DNA from: Streptomyces tauricus
GTDB taxonomy: Bacteria; Actinomycetota; Actinomycetes; Streptomycetales; Streptomycetaceae
NCBI RefSeq assembly: GCF_014650955.1
Contig: NZ_BMVY01000050.1
Span: 1-44,309 of the forward strand
Reading direction: 5' to 3'
Length of the DNA: 44,309 bases
The notes under the pieces were generated by a model. It did not search any database, was not told the DNA's origin, and saw nothing but the letters and a program-made list of their open reading frames with translations. Shown here piece after piece: positions 24,778 through 34,900 of this stretch (the stretch's first letter is position 1; every line of letters begins with the position of its first letter). Both the position numbers and the translations under genes were made by a program.

Positions 24778-25911
24778 GTGATGAACGGACTCAAGACAGC
24801 AAGAACCGCGCGCGAATGGTCGCAAGAGCGCCTGGTGCGCGAGATCGAACGTCATGCGCGTCAGCACATGCTCAGCGTCGCGTCGACAGCGAGCCTGCGT
24901 GTGTACGTCTCGGAGTGGGAGAACGGCCGGCGCGCCATCTCGACCCGGTACGCAAGCATCCTCCGCGTCCTCCTGGGCGTCACGGACGACGAGTTGACCG
25001 GCAAGCCCGAGGCGCTACCCACCGGCTCCGCAGTCGACGGCTACGACGAACTCATGGGCCGTATCGATGCGGCCCGCAACGTCAGCCAGACCATGGTGAA
25101 GACGTTCATGGACCAGACCGAACTACTGCGGACCATCGACCGGCAGCTCGGTGCCGCAAGCCTTGTCGACCAGATGACCGCGCACCTGTCGACGCTGGAA
25201 GACGCTCTCACGTTCGCCGTACTGCCCGAGACGCGGCGCCCGGTAGCCGTGGCGTTAGCCGGAGCGGCGACCTTGGCGGCGTGGCAGGCACTCGATGTCG
25301 GAGCGGTCGAACGAGCCTGGCGCCACTACGAGTTGGGTAAGCGGGCCGCCCAGGAGGCAGACGAGCCGATGTATCTGGCTCACGCGACCGCGGAGCAGGC
25401 ATACGTACTCTGCGATGCGGGCCGGGCCCCGATGGCTGTCGAGTTGGTACGGGACGCGCAGCGACTCGGCGGCACGGCTATGTCCCCGCGGCTCAGGGCA
25501 TGGCTGTACGCGGCCGAAGCCGAGATCTGCGCAAGAGCAGGGCTCCAGGAGGAGTGCCGGCGTGCGCTCGACAACGCGATGAAATGCCTACCGTCGGGCG
25601 AGGAAGCCCGCGACCCCGACATGCTGAGCATCTTCCTCAACGGCGGTCACCTGGCCAGGTGGCGAGGCAACGCACTGGCCCTGATAGGCGACGACGAAGC
25701 GGTAGGCAGCCTCTACACCGCCTTGGAAGCGACCGATCCGACGTTCATCCGGGCATCAGCAGGATTGCGCTGTGATCTCGCGCAGGCGCACGTGGCCCGC
25801 GGTGAGTACGACCAGGCGCACGAGCACCTGCGCCAAGCCCGCTTGGTAGCAAGCCGTACAGGTTCCGTGCGTCACCGCCGCCGAATCGAACAGCTCACCC
25901 AGCGGCTGTAG
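24778..25911 (+). CDS. XRE-family regulator with TPR-like C-domain
   Basis: The product has about 377 residues. A helix-turn-helix of Xre type lies at ~5-75 (LKTARTAREWSQERLVREIERHAR, then VSEWENGRRAIS). The rest is an all-helical TPR-like array at ~150-370 (AWRHYELGKRAAQEADEPMYLAHATAEQAYVL..., HEHLRQARLVASRTG). Such fusions sense small peptides or ligands in Streptomyces; no ligand is known here. GTG 24778 has GGAG eight bases upstream; ATG 24781 is one codon on. The gene is convergent with the GntR-NUDIX gene, overlapping it by 17 bases. By position it replaces the Pra activator of pSAM2. Confidence 0.85.
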   Translation: MMNGLKTARTAREWSQERLVREIERHARQHMLSVASTASLRVYVSEWENGRRAISTRYASILRVLLGVTDDELTGKPEALPTGSAVDGYDELMGRIDAARNVSQTMVKTFMDQTELLRTIDRQLGAASLVDQMTAHLSTLEDALTFAVLPETRRPVAVALAGAATLAAWQALDVGAVERAWRHYELGKRAAQEADEPMYLAHATAEQAYVLCDAGRAPMAVELVRDAQRLGGTAMSPRLRAWLYAAEAEICARAGLQEECRRALDNAMKCLPSGEEARDPDMLSIFLNGGHLARWRGNALALIGDDEAVGSLYTALEATDPTFIRASAGLRCDLAQAHVARGEYDQAHEHLRQARLVASRTGSVRHRRRIEQLTQRL

Positions 25912-26689
25912 GCGAAGCGCCGGCACCCCGGGAAGCAAGGACATGCAGCAGGGCAACGAGGGTTCCAGACCCCATGAGTTCCCCACGAGCCATCAGGCCA
26001 GGGATGTCAGCGAGGGGAACCCAGGCGATGTGCCCGGCTTCTTCCAGGTCAGTCGGTTCGCCGACGAGCTCTGCGCCCTGACCCACGAAGATCTCGTGCG
26101 GCGAGTCGACCATGCCGACCATCGGCTGATAGGTGACCACGTGCTCAAGCCCGTCGGGCCGCCAGCCGGTCTCTTCCTCGACCTCACGCAGAGCCGCCTG
26201 CAAGGAGTTCTCCCCCTCATCGACGATCCCGCCAGGGAGCTCCCAGCCGAAGGACCGGGGGACGAAGCGGTACCGCCACATCATCAGGACACGGTCCTGA
26301 TCGTCGATGACGGCAGCGATGGCCACGTGATGCAGGCGTACGACGTGATGTTCAAAACGCTCGACGCCAGGCGGCTCGACATCGACGAGACCGAGCTTCA
26401 CCCAACGGTTGTCGTACAGAGTCCGCTCACCATGGATCTGCCAGGGCTCGACGTCCGTCGGGGTCTCCGTGGTGACGGACCGATTGGGTACGCGATAGGA
26501 ACTACGGCCGTGAACTTCGACGGCGCCCTCAGCGACCAGCTTCGCCAGCACCTGACGAAGGGCGGTGCGACCGATCTCCAGTTCCTCGGACAGAGTCCGC
26601 TCCGACGGGAGCTTGGCACCGGGCTGGTACTTGCCTGCCGTGATCCACTCGCGAATCGTGCGGTAGACCCGCTCAGACTTCGGTCCCAT
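25895..26689 (-). CDS. GntR-NUDIX fusion regulator (KorSA plus Pif-like)
   Basis: The 264-residue protein has a GntR winged helix at ~1-70 (VYRTIREWITAGKYQPGAKLPSERTLSEELEIGRTALRQVLAKL). A NUDIX hydrolase domain follows at ~90-250 with an exact Nudix box at 154-176 (G-x5-E-x7-REVEEETG). In pSAM2 the repressor KorSA (GntR) and the immunity factor Pif (NUDIX) are separate; here they are one chain. Expected roles are repression of transfer genes and blocking redundant exchange between like elements. ATG 26689 is preferred; an AAGGAG is 12 bases upstream. A 20-base palindrome 67 bases upstream is the likely operator. Confidence 0.88.
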   Translation of the reverse strand: MGPKSERVYRTIREWITAGKYQPGAKLPSERTLSEELEIGRTALRQVLAKLVAEGAVEVHGRSSYRVPNRSVTTETPTDVEPWQIHGERTLYDNRWVKLGLVDVEPPGVERFEHHVVRLHHVAIAAVIDDQDRVLMMWRYRFVPRSFGWELPGGIVDEGENSLQAALREVEEETGWRPDGLEHVVTYQPMVGMVDSPHEIFVGQGAELVGEPTDLEEAGHIAWVPLADIPGLMARGELMGSGTLVALLHVLASRGAGASPTAAG

Positions 26690-26755
26690 CCCGTGAGCAC
26701 GCTCCTTGTCGTCGCAACGTCCTGACGTCATCAGGCGCAGCAAGCGTAGCCCTGT

Positions 26756-26775
26756 ACCTACTCACGTGAGTAGGT
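26756..26775. promoter_or_regulatory. 20-base perfect palindrome, likely GntR operator
   Basis: ACCTACTCACGTGAGTAGGT reads the same on both strands. It lies 67 bases upstream of the GntR-NUDIX gene, in the promoter position, as for an autoregulated GntR repressor. Confidence 0.75.
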
Positions 26776-26990
26776 CGTCCGACACCGATGATCAAAGACG
26801 CTCAGAGTGCGCGGTAGAACTTTCCCTACTTCATCAAGGCGGCTCGCTCCGCTCCCCGCGCGCGGCCCGGCCCCCGGCCGGGCCTGCGCTCCTGTCTCCG
26901 CCCCGCTCCAGCCCGGCCGGCGCCCGTGCCGCGCTCAAAGCATGCAGCCGCCTGATGCCAGAGAAGGGGTACGTCGTGGCTGGGGCGGTC

Positions 26991-27124
26991 GGCTCCGCGG
27001 CTTTACGGAGCCACTTTGGCGCGAGCCTCGAAGATCATGGCCCCAACGTCGTGCTTTACCGGGCAGGTCCACAGACTGCCCGACGCGCCGGAAGCTTACG
27101 GGGCCATGATCACTCGCGCCAAAG
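26991..27124. other. Nested inverted repeats (structured RNA/DNA element)
   Basis: The long arms are 27014-27025 with 27113-27124 (CTTTGGCGCGAG/CTCGCGCCAAAG) and 27033-27044 with 27100-27111 (GATCATGGCCCC/GGGGCCATGATC), 24 pairs in all. Inside them is CGGGCAG/CTGCCCG (27060-27066/27076-27082). A separate hairpin GGCTCCG/CGGAGCC lies just before (26991-27012). No open frame fits. Confidence 0.7.
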
Positions 27125-27498
27125 CAGCTCCAGCCCAAAGCCGCTCCGCCGACCGGAGCCGTGGGCGACACGAGACGGGGCGCGGATAGCTGCTAGACAT
27201 CGCGTTCCTGTGGTGGAGAGCAGTCGGTGCGACCACCGCCACGGCGGACAAGTCGGCATCGAGCAGCGGGCCGCCGCCCCCGCCGACGAGGCAGTCAACC
27301 TCCTGAACGCCGGCAACACCACCCAGCACGTACGAAGCAACCTCTACGCCTCAGCGGCCACGCTAGTGGCAGCGCACCAGCCCGGCGCGCGAAGAACCCC
27401 CACCCGCCACAGCCCACCTTCTAGGCCCGGCGATGCAAGCGCTCCCCTTCGACCGAACGTTCGCCCAGCAACAGAGTCCACACAAAGGGCCGGGCAGG

Positions 27499-28746
27499 TC
27501 AGCCTCTCGTCGCCAACCGTCGAGGCGAAGGTCCAATACCCTCGCCTGGATGAGCCTCCTTGGTACCCACCTGAGGTTGGTACGCCTCAGGAATCGGGAC
27601 AGGCGCGACGGCACGCGGAACGCTCAGCTGCCGCTCGGGCAGCAAAGACGGCGCTCCCGCCAAAAGACGAGACCTGACTGAAGCCCCGCCCAGTTCAAGG
27701 TCTCTCACGATTGTCCGCCCCAGCACCTCTGCAAGTAGCGGAGGGGTCGCGTTACCCACCATCCGCCGACCAGCGCGGAACGGCTGATCGATGCTCCATT
27801 CGTCAGGGAAGGTCTGCAAGCGCATCTGCTCACGCACAGAAAGGGGCCGATTGTCCCAGTGGAACGGCCCCGTGCTCGGCCCAGGAGAGGCTGGCAAGGT
27901 CCAGGACGGTCGATCCTTGGCCAGCTTCAACAGAAACGACCAGTACCGAGTTCGCCACCCGAAGAGTTCGTCACCGTCGCCACGAGCCGTGAGATGGAGA
28001 TAGTTGCCACCTTCTGGGATGGAAGGCAGTAGCGCTGCCCATTGCCCTGTAGCAACAGGCTTCTCATCCTCTTCAAGATCCCAAAGCACGTCCCAGGCCC
28101 GCATCGGGTCGCCTGCGTGGGTCGCCTCCGGCAGGTGAACCTCTGCACCGTCCCGGTACGCAATGCCGATGGCCCGACGTCGGTGCTGAGGCACCCCGTA
28201 GTCAGCTGCATCAACGACCTTGGCCACCATCCTGTAGGAGGTGCCATGCCGATCGTTAATACCCGCGAGCCCCTCGTCAATGACCTCGGAGGCGTTCCCG
28301 TCCCCTCTCAAGAACCCCTCAACGTTCTCGACGAGCAATGCCCTAGGGAGGAAACCTTCAACCAGGTCGAGCATCCCATGCACACACTTGGCTCGGTCGT
28401 CCTCCATGCCACTCCGTGCAGTCGAAGCCCACTGCGCAGCCTTTGAAAACGGCTGACAAGGCGGCCCCCCTGCAATGAGGTCGAGTTGCCCGCGCTTCAT
28501 CCCTAGCGCTCGGGGAGTGAGGTACTGGGCAGCAGTGTTGACATCACCGTTGCCAGGCATGGCCCATCCCGGCCGATTGGCTGCGAGCACGGCCCTGGCG
28601 TCAGCGTCAACTTCCATGCAAGCGACGGTAGCCAGCCCAGCCCTCTCCAGACCCACGTCAAGACCACCCGCTCCTGTAAACAGAGAGAGCACCTTCCCCA
28701 CGGGCCGGGTTCGCGCTGACGATCGTGCGGCGGTCAACGGAGGCAC
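27499..28746 (-). CDS. druM: C5-cytosine DNA methyltransferase (Druantia II DruM-like)
   Basis: This 415-residue enzyme has the C5-methyltransferase motifs in order: SLFTGAGGLDVG (~21-32, AdoMet site), GGPPCQPFS (93-101, catalytic Cys97), LLVENVEGF (138-145), and PQHRRRAIGI (~186-195). Late TFPDEW and VGNATPP (motifs IX-X) complete it. It methylates cytosines at an unknown target, expected to mark self DNA. It is divergent from the 28929 gene, 182 bases away. GTG 28746 is used; GGGGA abuts it. The C-terminal ~60 residues after motif X are an uncommon tail. It could also be a solitary methylase, but the neighbours favour DruM. Confidence 0.88.
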   Translation of the reverse strand: MPPLTAARSSARTRPVGKVLSLFTGAGGLDVGLERAGLATVACMEVDADARAVLAANRPGWAMPGNGDVNTAAQYLTPRALGMKRGQLDLIAGGPPCQPFSKAAQWASTARSGMEDDRAKCVHGMLDLVEGFLPRALLVENVEGFLRGDGNASEVIDEGLAGINDRHGTSYRMVAKVVDAADYGVPQHRRRAIGIAYRDGAEVHLPEATHAGDPMRAWDVLWDLEEDEKPVATGQWAALLPSIPEGGNYLHLTARGDGDELFGWRTRYWSFLLKLAKDRPSWTLPASPGPSTGPFHWDNRPLSVREQMRLQTFPDEWSIDQPFRAGRRMVGNATPPLLAEVLGRTIVRDLELGGASVRSRLLAGAPSLLPERQLSVPRAVAPVPIPEAYQPQVGTKEAHPGEGIGPSPRRLATRG

Positions 28747-28928
28747 TCCCCGAAGTAGATCTGCTCAATGTGTTGACAGAGGGAGCTCACCGGAGAAAAC
28801 CGCAGTTGTCAAGTCAGTTGGGCAGTTAAGCGGGCACAGGCATCGAAGAATATCCGACAGGTGTTCGAAAAGCGACCAATGTCCTACCGATGGGCTAACT
28901 TCTTCCTACGCAGATGAGGGGGTTGCCC
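28747..28928. promoter_or_regulatory. Divergent promoter region of the Druantia-like genes
   Basis: This holds TTGACA at 28773 read rightward and TTGACA read leftward at 28812-28807, facing each other across 28 bases. Neither has an ideal -10, so the promoters are tentative. Confidence 0.3.
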
Positions 28929-30992
28929 ATGGACTATGACAGCTGGAACAGAGTTCTCACGGAACACTTCTTCCCCCTCCGTGAAGCAGCAGCCCCTGTG
29001 TACTTATCGGTAGACGATGCCCTACTCACCGAACTGCTGACCAGTCACACCCAGGCTGCCACAACGCCCCCGACTGCAGCCGAGAACTTCCAAACTGCCA
29101 TCAGGAGCCGGGTCTTCGGGCGCGACCCCTTCGAAGGGATCGCCTCCCGTGCTCGCCGCTGGCGCCGACACGGGGCCGCGGGCAACCCGCCCTTCATCGC
29201 ACTCCTCGCAGCAACAGTGCTCGCAGCCTCCAGGATGAGCCGCTCCGACAGGTTTTCCTACTATGGCCCGCTCCGCGAGCTGCTCGGCCTGCACGAAGGC
29301 TCCGGCATGCCAGACGGCTACGACGTGATCGTCCCCACCCTGTGGGATCACCTGAAGTGGTGGCTGACCGAGCATGAACAGGGCCGACGCGGCCTGCCCT
29401 CCGCCATTCCCCATCCGACCCAGGTCAACATCGGCTGGTCCCTGTCCCAAGCCGTTCTGGTCGGATCGGACCGCGTGCAAGTCGGGCTGTTCCTGTCAGC
29501 GATCGGAGCCCAGCCGGGAGACTCGGTCCCCGAAGCGGAACTCCTCGCCCGGTTCCAGGAGTGGGTACGGCTCAATCGGTCCAGCCCACGGATCCAGCGC
29601 GCACTGGCATCGCCGGAGTTACGACCGATCCTGGCGAGCATCCTGCAGCAGGAACTCACCCACTACGACGGGCTCCCGAGAAACTCCGCTGGCCTGCCGT
29701 GTGTGCCCTTGTCTCTCACGACCGAAGCCGGCGGTTTCCCGTACGGCGTTGCAGCCCGCATCCCCTCCCACCTCCGTCTCGAATCGCTCAGTCTGAACGG
29801 CGACGTCATCAGGGTTCCCTCGGGCGTGGAATGGTTACCTCTCACGCCTCCGGACCAGGAACTCACTCCGGGATCGGCACTCGAACTGGCCGCCGACACC
29901 GCCACACTGATGCTCCCCGCTCGCGACCTCTACGTCCTCCAGGCCAACGACTTGGTCGGGAAGTGGACATCCGTCAATGCAGCGGAAATCGGGGTGCCTC
30001 ATCGAGTACTGGTGAGGACTGCCTTCGCAGCGCAGGCCGAGGCGGTGATGCTCGCTTGCGGATCAGACGGCGTACGTCAGCCCCGCAGGGTTCAGGTGCC
30101 GCCCGGCTGGACGTTGTTCAGCGGCTACACACCGACCCGATCCGCGACGGTCTCCGGCGTCGTCGGCCCGCTGGCCCCGCTGCACCAGCAGTTGGCCCGC
30201 CTGTCCGGCGGCCTCCGCATCGATGGCGGCAAACAGACCTACCTCCTCGGGTACGCACCTGACCTTGTTCTGCCAGCAATTCCCGATGACCATCCGCGCA
30301 CCGTCACCATCGACGGGGTGCCCTTGCCGCCGGTTTCTCAGGTGCCGACGGACACGATCACGATCCGGCTAGCGGAGCGAGTGCACTCCGTCGGCGAGCA
30401 CCAGATCGAGGTCGGACATCGCAAGCTCACGTTCACCCTGGTCGAGCGCTACCGGGAGAGCGTTGCCCTACCACTACTAGCGCTCCCTCCGAGGAGCGCC
30501 AAGCTGGCCACCATCCCCAGCAGGATCCCGAACTCGGCAAGTCCGTCGGCGCTCGCTTCCTGGCTGCCGCCCGGCCATTTGTCCGGCTCGTTCTTCGGAA
30601 GCTATCGGCTCGACCCCCTTCCTCCGACGAGGATCCTGCGCCTCGGCGGCTCGATCTACGCCCTAGGCGGGAATCGCCTCGCTGCCCAGCTCGTTCCCGA
30701 AGCGCCAGGCTGGATCGCCACCATGGACCATGTGCCTCACGCGATCGACATCGAACCGCTGCTCGCTGCTCTGCCTTTCCAAGCTGTATGGCTGCTTCAG
30801 GTAACCAGTTCCCAGAACGCCAGGGCCTGGCTAGCCCCGATCGTCCAAACCGGCTCGTATAGCCCGTGTGACGCCCCCTCAGGGAGCTGGACAATTCTCA
30901 GTCAAGCTGACTGGCGCAGGCTGACCTCGCGAAGCATCACCACCGCAGTGGCTTGCGCACAAGACTGGACCGACTACACGGCAGGGAAGTGA
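28929..30992 (+). CDS. Druantia II DruF-like protein
   Basis: The 687-residue soluble protein has no motif I can name. It reads as mixed alpha-beta, with the N-terminus DYDSWNRVLTEHFFPLREAAAPVYLSVDDALL and a C-terminal half rich in beta-strand segments (~500 onward). No Walker box, nuclease or methylase motif is seen. It is assigned DruF on gene order alone: methyltransferase divergent, then two unknown proteins, then the giant DUF1998 helicase. GAGGGGG seven bases before ATG 28929 decides the start over ATG 28914. Its stop is immediately followed by the ATG of the next gene (TGA-ATG), so the two are co-translated. Confidence 0.65.
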   Translation: MDYDSWNRVLTEHFFPLREAAAPVYLSVDDALLTELLTSHTQAATTPPTAAENFQTAIRSRVFGRDPFEGIASRARRWRRHGAAGNPPFIALLAATVLAASRMSRSDRFSYYGPLRELLGLHEGSGMPDGYDVIVPTLWDHLKWWLTEHEQGRRGLPSAIPHPTQVNIGWSLSQAVLVGSDRVQVGLFLSAIGAQPGDSVPEAELLARFQEWVRLNRSSPRIQRALASPELRPILASILQQELTHYDGLPRNSAGLPCVPLSLTTEAGGFPYGVAARIPSHLRLESLSLNGDVIRVPSGVEWLPLTPPDQELTPGSALELAADTATLMLPARDLYVLQANDLVGKWTSVNAAEIGVPHRVLVRTAFAAQAEAVMLACGSDGVRQPRRVQVPPGWTLFSGYTPTRSATVSGVVGPLAPLHQQLARLSGGLRIDGGKQTYLLGYAPDLVLPAIPDDHPRTVTIDGVPLPPVSQVPTDTITIRLAERVHSVGEHQIEVGHRKLTFTLVERYRESVALPLLALPPRSAKLATIPSRIPNSASPSALASWLPPGHLSGSFFGSYRLDPLPPTRILRLGGSIYALGGNRLAAQLVPEAPGWIATMDHVPHAIDIEPLLAALPFQAVWLLQVTSSQNARAWLAPIVQTGSYSPCDAPSGSWTILSQADWRRLTSRSITTAVACAQDWTDYTAGK

Positions 30993-31973
30993 ATGGTGCA
31001 CGACGAGCTGCTCCTGTGGTGTTCCGAACGCGGCGCCGGGAGCCTCGATGCCTTCCAAGACACGTACACATGGCTGGGGAAGGGCAAGCAGGAGAGTTCC
31101 ACGCTGGACTGGCGCATCGCGCTGTACAACCTGCAGATTCTCAGCCATGTCGAAGTGGACTGGGAAGCCCGGATCTGGGGTGTGACGCCACCGGTCCTCA
31201 CCACCTTGCCCAATTCCGGAGGGCACGCGCTTCTGGTGGGGCAAAGGCCGCTCTGGCTCATACAGCGGCTGGAACGGCTGCACGAAGACCCTGACCCTGG
31301 TATTGCCGCCCTCGCGCAGTCCGTGGTAGCACTTCCGCCACATCGACAGGCCGACGGCCCGTCGGTGCGGATGGTGACACTAGCGGATCCTGAAGAATGC
31401 CGCGCTCTCTGCGAGGCACTCGGCATCGCCTTCGAGGACCGCGCTGCGGATCAACTCGTTCCACGTCTTCCCCGCTTTCAAGAAATGCTCACCGAACGTG
31501 GCGTACAGCGGGGGCCCGGCGGCATCGAGCCTCAGAAGATGTCCGAGGGGGGCGGTGACCTCTGGACAGATGTCGAAGGCCACGGCGAACCACCGCTCCA
31601 CGGCGCCTACCGATATCAGCGCTACAACACCCACCGCTATATCTACTGGATCGGCATGAGCGGCTTCATCGCCGACAAGCGCACGGTGGTGTACGCGGAA
31701 CTCGCGCGCGCAGAACGCTGGGTGCTGCGGTACAGCCCGCTGCAGCGGGAACTTTACGCACCGAAACGCATGCAGCTACCGCATCTCCACGCCCGCGCCG
31801 CCGTGCTGCGCAGCGGGCTGCTGCCGCAACTAACCGCGCTCGATCCGCAGGCAGCGCCAGACCGGCATTCGATGCCTGAGTACAAGAGCTACGTCAAGTA
31901 CGTGAACATTGACGAGGCATTCGCCAGACAATTAGCCGAATCTCTATACCAGAAACTTCAACTCGTCCCCTAA
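30993..31973 (+). CDS. Druantia II DruG-like protein
   Basis: The 326-residue soluble protein begins directly at the previous stop. A small winged-helix-like start (residues ~33-62: TLDWRIALYNLQILSHVEVDWEARIWGV) leads to PPVLTTLPNSGGHALLVGQR, then an alpha-beta body ending YVKYVNIDEAFARQLAESLYQKL. No catalytic motif is recognised. By position it is the DruG candidate. The helicase start is 24 bases after its stop, so all three genes form one operon. It could be a substrate-recognition or bridging subunit. Confidence 0.62.
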   Translation: MVHDELLLWCSERGAGSLDAFQDTYTWLGKGKQESSTLDWRIALYNLQILSHVEVDWEARIWGVTPPVLTTLPNSGGHALLVGQRPLWLIQRLERLHEDPDPGIAALAQSVVALPPHRQADGPSVRMVTLADPEECRALCEALGIAFEDRAADQLVPRLPRFQEMLTERGVQRGPGGIEPQKMSEGGGDLWTDVEGHGEPPLHGAYRYQRYNTHRYIYWIGMSGFIADKRTVVYAELARAERWVLRYSPLQRELYAPKRMQLPHLHARAAVLRSGLLPQLTALDPQAAPDRHSMPEYKSYVKYVNIDEAFARQLAESLYQKLQLVP

Positions 31974-31996
31974 GTCCGGACCCCGTGAGGATCTTG

Positions 31997-34900
31997 ATGT
32001 CTGGCATCTCTCCGTCGGCCGTCCACGGCCAACTTGCCGAGTACTTCCAGCGGTACTACGACACCGCCTACTCGCTTCGCGACTCTTCGGTAGGCGAGGA
32101 ACTCAAAGAGCTACTTTGCACTCCCGGGGTCCTCTTTCAGGATCCGTATCTGGAGCTTTTGCCTCAATATGTGCAGTCAGCTCAGACTCTGGAAGAGCTA
32201 GCGACGGAAATAGGGGTTCCGGAGTTCGCCGGACTTCTGGGAGATGGGCTGCTCCGGGGAATCCCCAGGCTCTACACCCATCAGGTGGAGGCCCTGAGGG
32301 CAAGCAATCACGGACGGGACATCGTAGTGACGTCCGGAACCGGTTCCGGAAAGACCGAAGCCTTCCTCGTCCCGGTGCTAGCCAGACTAGCCAATGAATC
32401 TCGTCAGTGGGCACCAGCAGGGCCCCAGAGTGCCGAGGAGCGGCCCTGGTGGCGCACATCACGGCACTGGCAGGCCCAGCGCCACGGAGGCGGCCGCCCC
32501 TCGGCCATGCGCGCCATGTTTCTCTATCCAATGAACGCGCTAGTGGAGGACCAGCTGATCAGGTTGCGACGCAGCCTGGACGCACCAGACGTACGCGGCT
32601 GGTTCGACACGCACCGTAACGGCAACCGCTTCCACTTCGGCCGCTACACCGGCCGCACCCCGGTTGCCGGCCCCCTGGAGCTAGCCTCCAAGCCGAATTC
32701 CTCCAAAATGAAGGAATTGCGTAGGGCTCTGGCCTCGATGGAGGACCGAAGCCACCAGCTGGAGCAGCGCATCGCGGACGGCCTTGTGGAGGACGAGGAA
32801 GCCCGGTACTTCCTCCAGCGCCCCTTCGGGGCCGAGATGCGTTCTCGTTGGGACATGCAGGTCGCTCCGCCAGACATCCTCATCACCAACTACAGCATGC
32901 TCAACATCATGCTCATGCGCCGAGACGAGGATCCCATCTTCGATCGGACTCGTAACTGGCTGAAGAGTTCCAAGGACCACGTCTTCAGCCTGGTGGTGGA
33001 CGAACTCCACATGTACAGAGGTACTCAGGGCACTGAGGTCGCCTACCTCCTACGCAAGCTTATCGACCGCCTCGGGCTGTCCACCGATTCCGACCAACTG
33101 TCCGTGATCGCCACCTCCGCCTCCATGGATCCGGAAAACCCGGTGGACCGGAAGTTTCTGAGCGACTTCTTCGGACGATCAGCCGACCGCTTCTCCGTGC
33201 TCGCCGGTGAACGCGTCCGGACCAAGGGCAGGACCGATCTCATGCCCTGGGCAAACACCGTTGGCCAAGGAACAGGTGTCCTGCCGCCACTTCCTGACCG
33301 GCACGCGGCGCTCCAGGCCGCGTTCAGAGCGAGCGACGAGGACGACTCCCCCCGAGCGAAGCCGCTGACCGACGTGTCGGCCAAGCTCTTTCCTGGCCTC
33401 GCACCCGATAAGGCACTGGAAGCCACCGACGCACTCATCTCGCGCCTTGACGGGGAGGCGGATGCCGGCTCGCGATTCCGGCTCCACCTGTTCTTCCGGA
33501 ACGTCACCGGCATGTGGGCGTGCGCGGATCGCAACTGCTCGGAAGTCCAACCACGCACCGCGGATTCACCGGCGGAACGCCTGGTCGGAAAGCTCTACAG
33601 CCGGCCCAGGTATGCCTGCGAATGCGGCGCTCGCGTCCTGGAATTGCTGTACTGCGACACGTGCGGAGAGGTCTTCCTCGGCGGATTCCGTTCTCCGAAC
33701 CTCGGCCACGATCCCACGAGGCGCTACCTGGTCTCCACCGCAACCGATCTCGAATCCCTCCCGGACAAGGCGCGCTTCGATCGCACCGCCGATGTGTACA
33801 GCATCTTCCTGCCCACTGCGGGAGAACGCTCCGACCTCGACCTATCGCCGCACAAACACAAGGGTGGCCGACCGAAGGCAAAGAATCGGCCGGAATACAC
33901 GTTCACCTTTGTTCCGGCCGTGCTGGATCCCGCGAGCGGCAAGGTTGGCAGCTACCCGAACGAGGAGAACAACGGGTACCTGCTGGTGGCGCAGAGCCAA
34001 CCGCAGGGCCACCTCGGGAAGGTCCGCGCCTTTCCCACCGTCTGTCCCTGCTGCGGGGAAGATAAAGAGATCTTCAAGAATGTCCGCCAGTTCGAGGACC
34101 CGTCACGTTCCCGGTCCCCCATCCGCACCATGGGTACAGGTTTTGAGAAGTCCAACCAGGTCCTAACCGATGCCCTCAAAAGGCAGCTGCAGACGAAGAT
34201 CGTCGTCTTCTCGGACAGCCGACAGGACGCGGCCCGCATCTCTGCGGGCTTGGAGCGGTCGCACTATCAGGACTTGGTCAGGCAGCTCGTGATCGCCGCC
34301 CTCGATCACCCGAAGGATCTCGTGGCGTTGGCGGCAGAGTTCTTCAAGGGGAACAAGGCAGGCCAGGCCGCGCTGACCCAGCTCACAGCGACTGGTTCAC
34401 CCGATCTGGTTGCAGCAGTGGTCGCCCTGGCCCATGACAGCCTCACCCCCGAACACGAAAGCGTGCTGGCGGACTACCGGGCCCAGCAGAAGGGCCCGAC
34501 ACTCGTCGAACTCGGCAACGAAGTCAGCACGCAAGCAGTTACATACGGCGTGCATCCCGGTGGGCCCTCGTTTTCACTGAGCGCTAGCACCGAGTCACGG
34601 AGCTGGACCAGGCTCTACGACTGGACCAGTGGCGTCCCGATCCAGCGGCCCGAGACTTCTCTCACCAACGATCTACGCGTCCTGAGTTCCGAAATCCACA
34701 GAACAGTGCAGGCACAGGTCCAACAGGCGGTCTTTGCGGGAGGCGGCCGCGACCTGGAGTCGCTCGGCATCGGCCATGCCGCTCAGGACATCACCTTCAA
34801 GAGCCGGTTGCTGGATGACGAGGTCTTCCGCCAGGTGTGCCTGTCCACGCTGAGGCTGCTGGGTGTGCGCCGCCAGTTCCAGGAGCAGCGCCCTGAGCCG

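Larger units (their letters stand above)
26690..27498. other. Long non-coding stretch with structured core
   Basis: No gene is convincing in these 809 bases. They hold the operator palindrome at 26756-26775, a run of very GC-rich DNA (26840-26930), the nested inverted repeats at 26991-27124, and a fragment at ~27213-27400 whose translation (DEAVNLLNAGNTTQHVRSNL) looks like a worn protein remnant. The position, between regulators and cargo, suits a transfer locus or replication origin, but neither is shown. Confidence 0.55.

Noticed and set aside
26706..27677. A 323-residue rightward frame beside the operator
   Set aside because: It overlaps the palindrome, the nested inverted repeats and the end of the methyltransferase gene; its composition is not that of a Streptomyces protein except a possible worn fragment.
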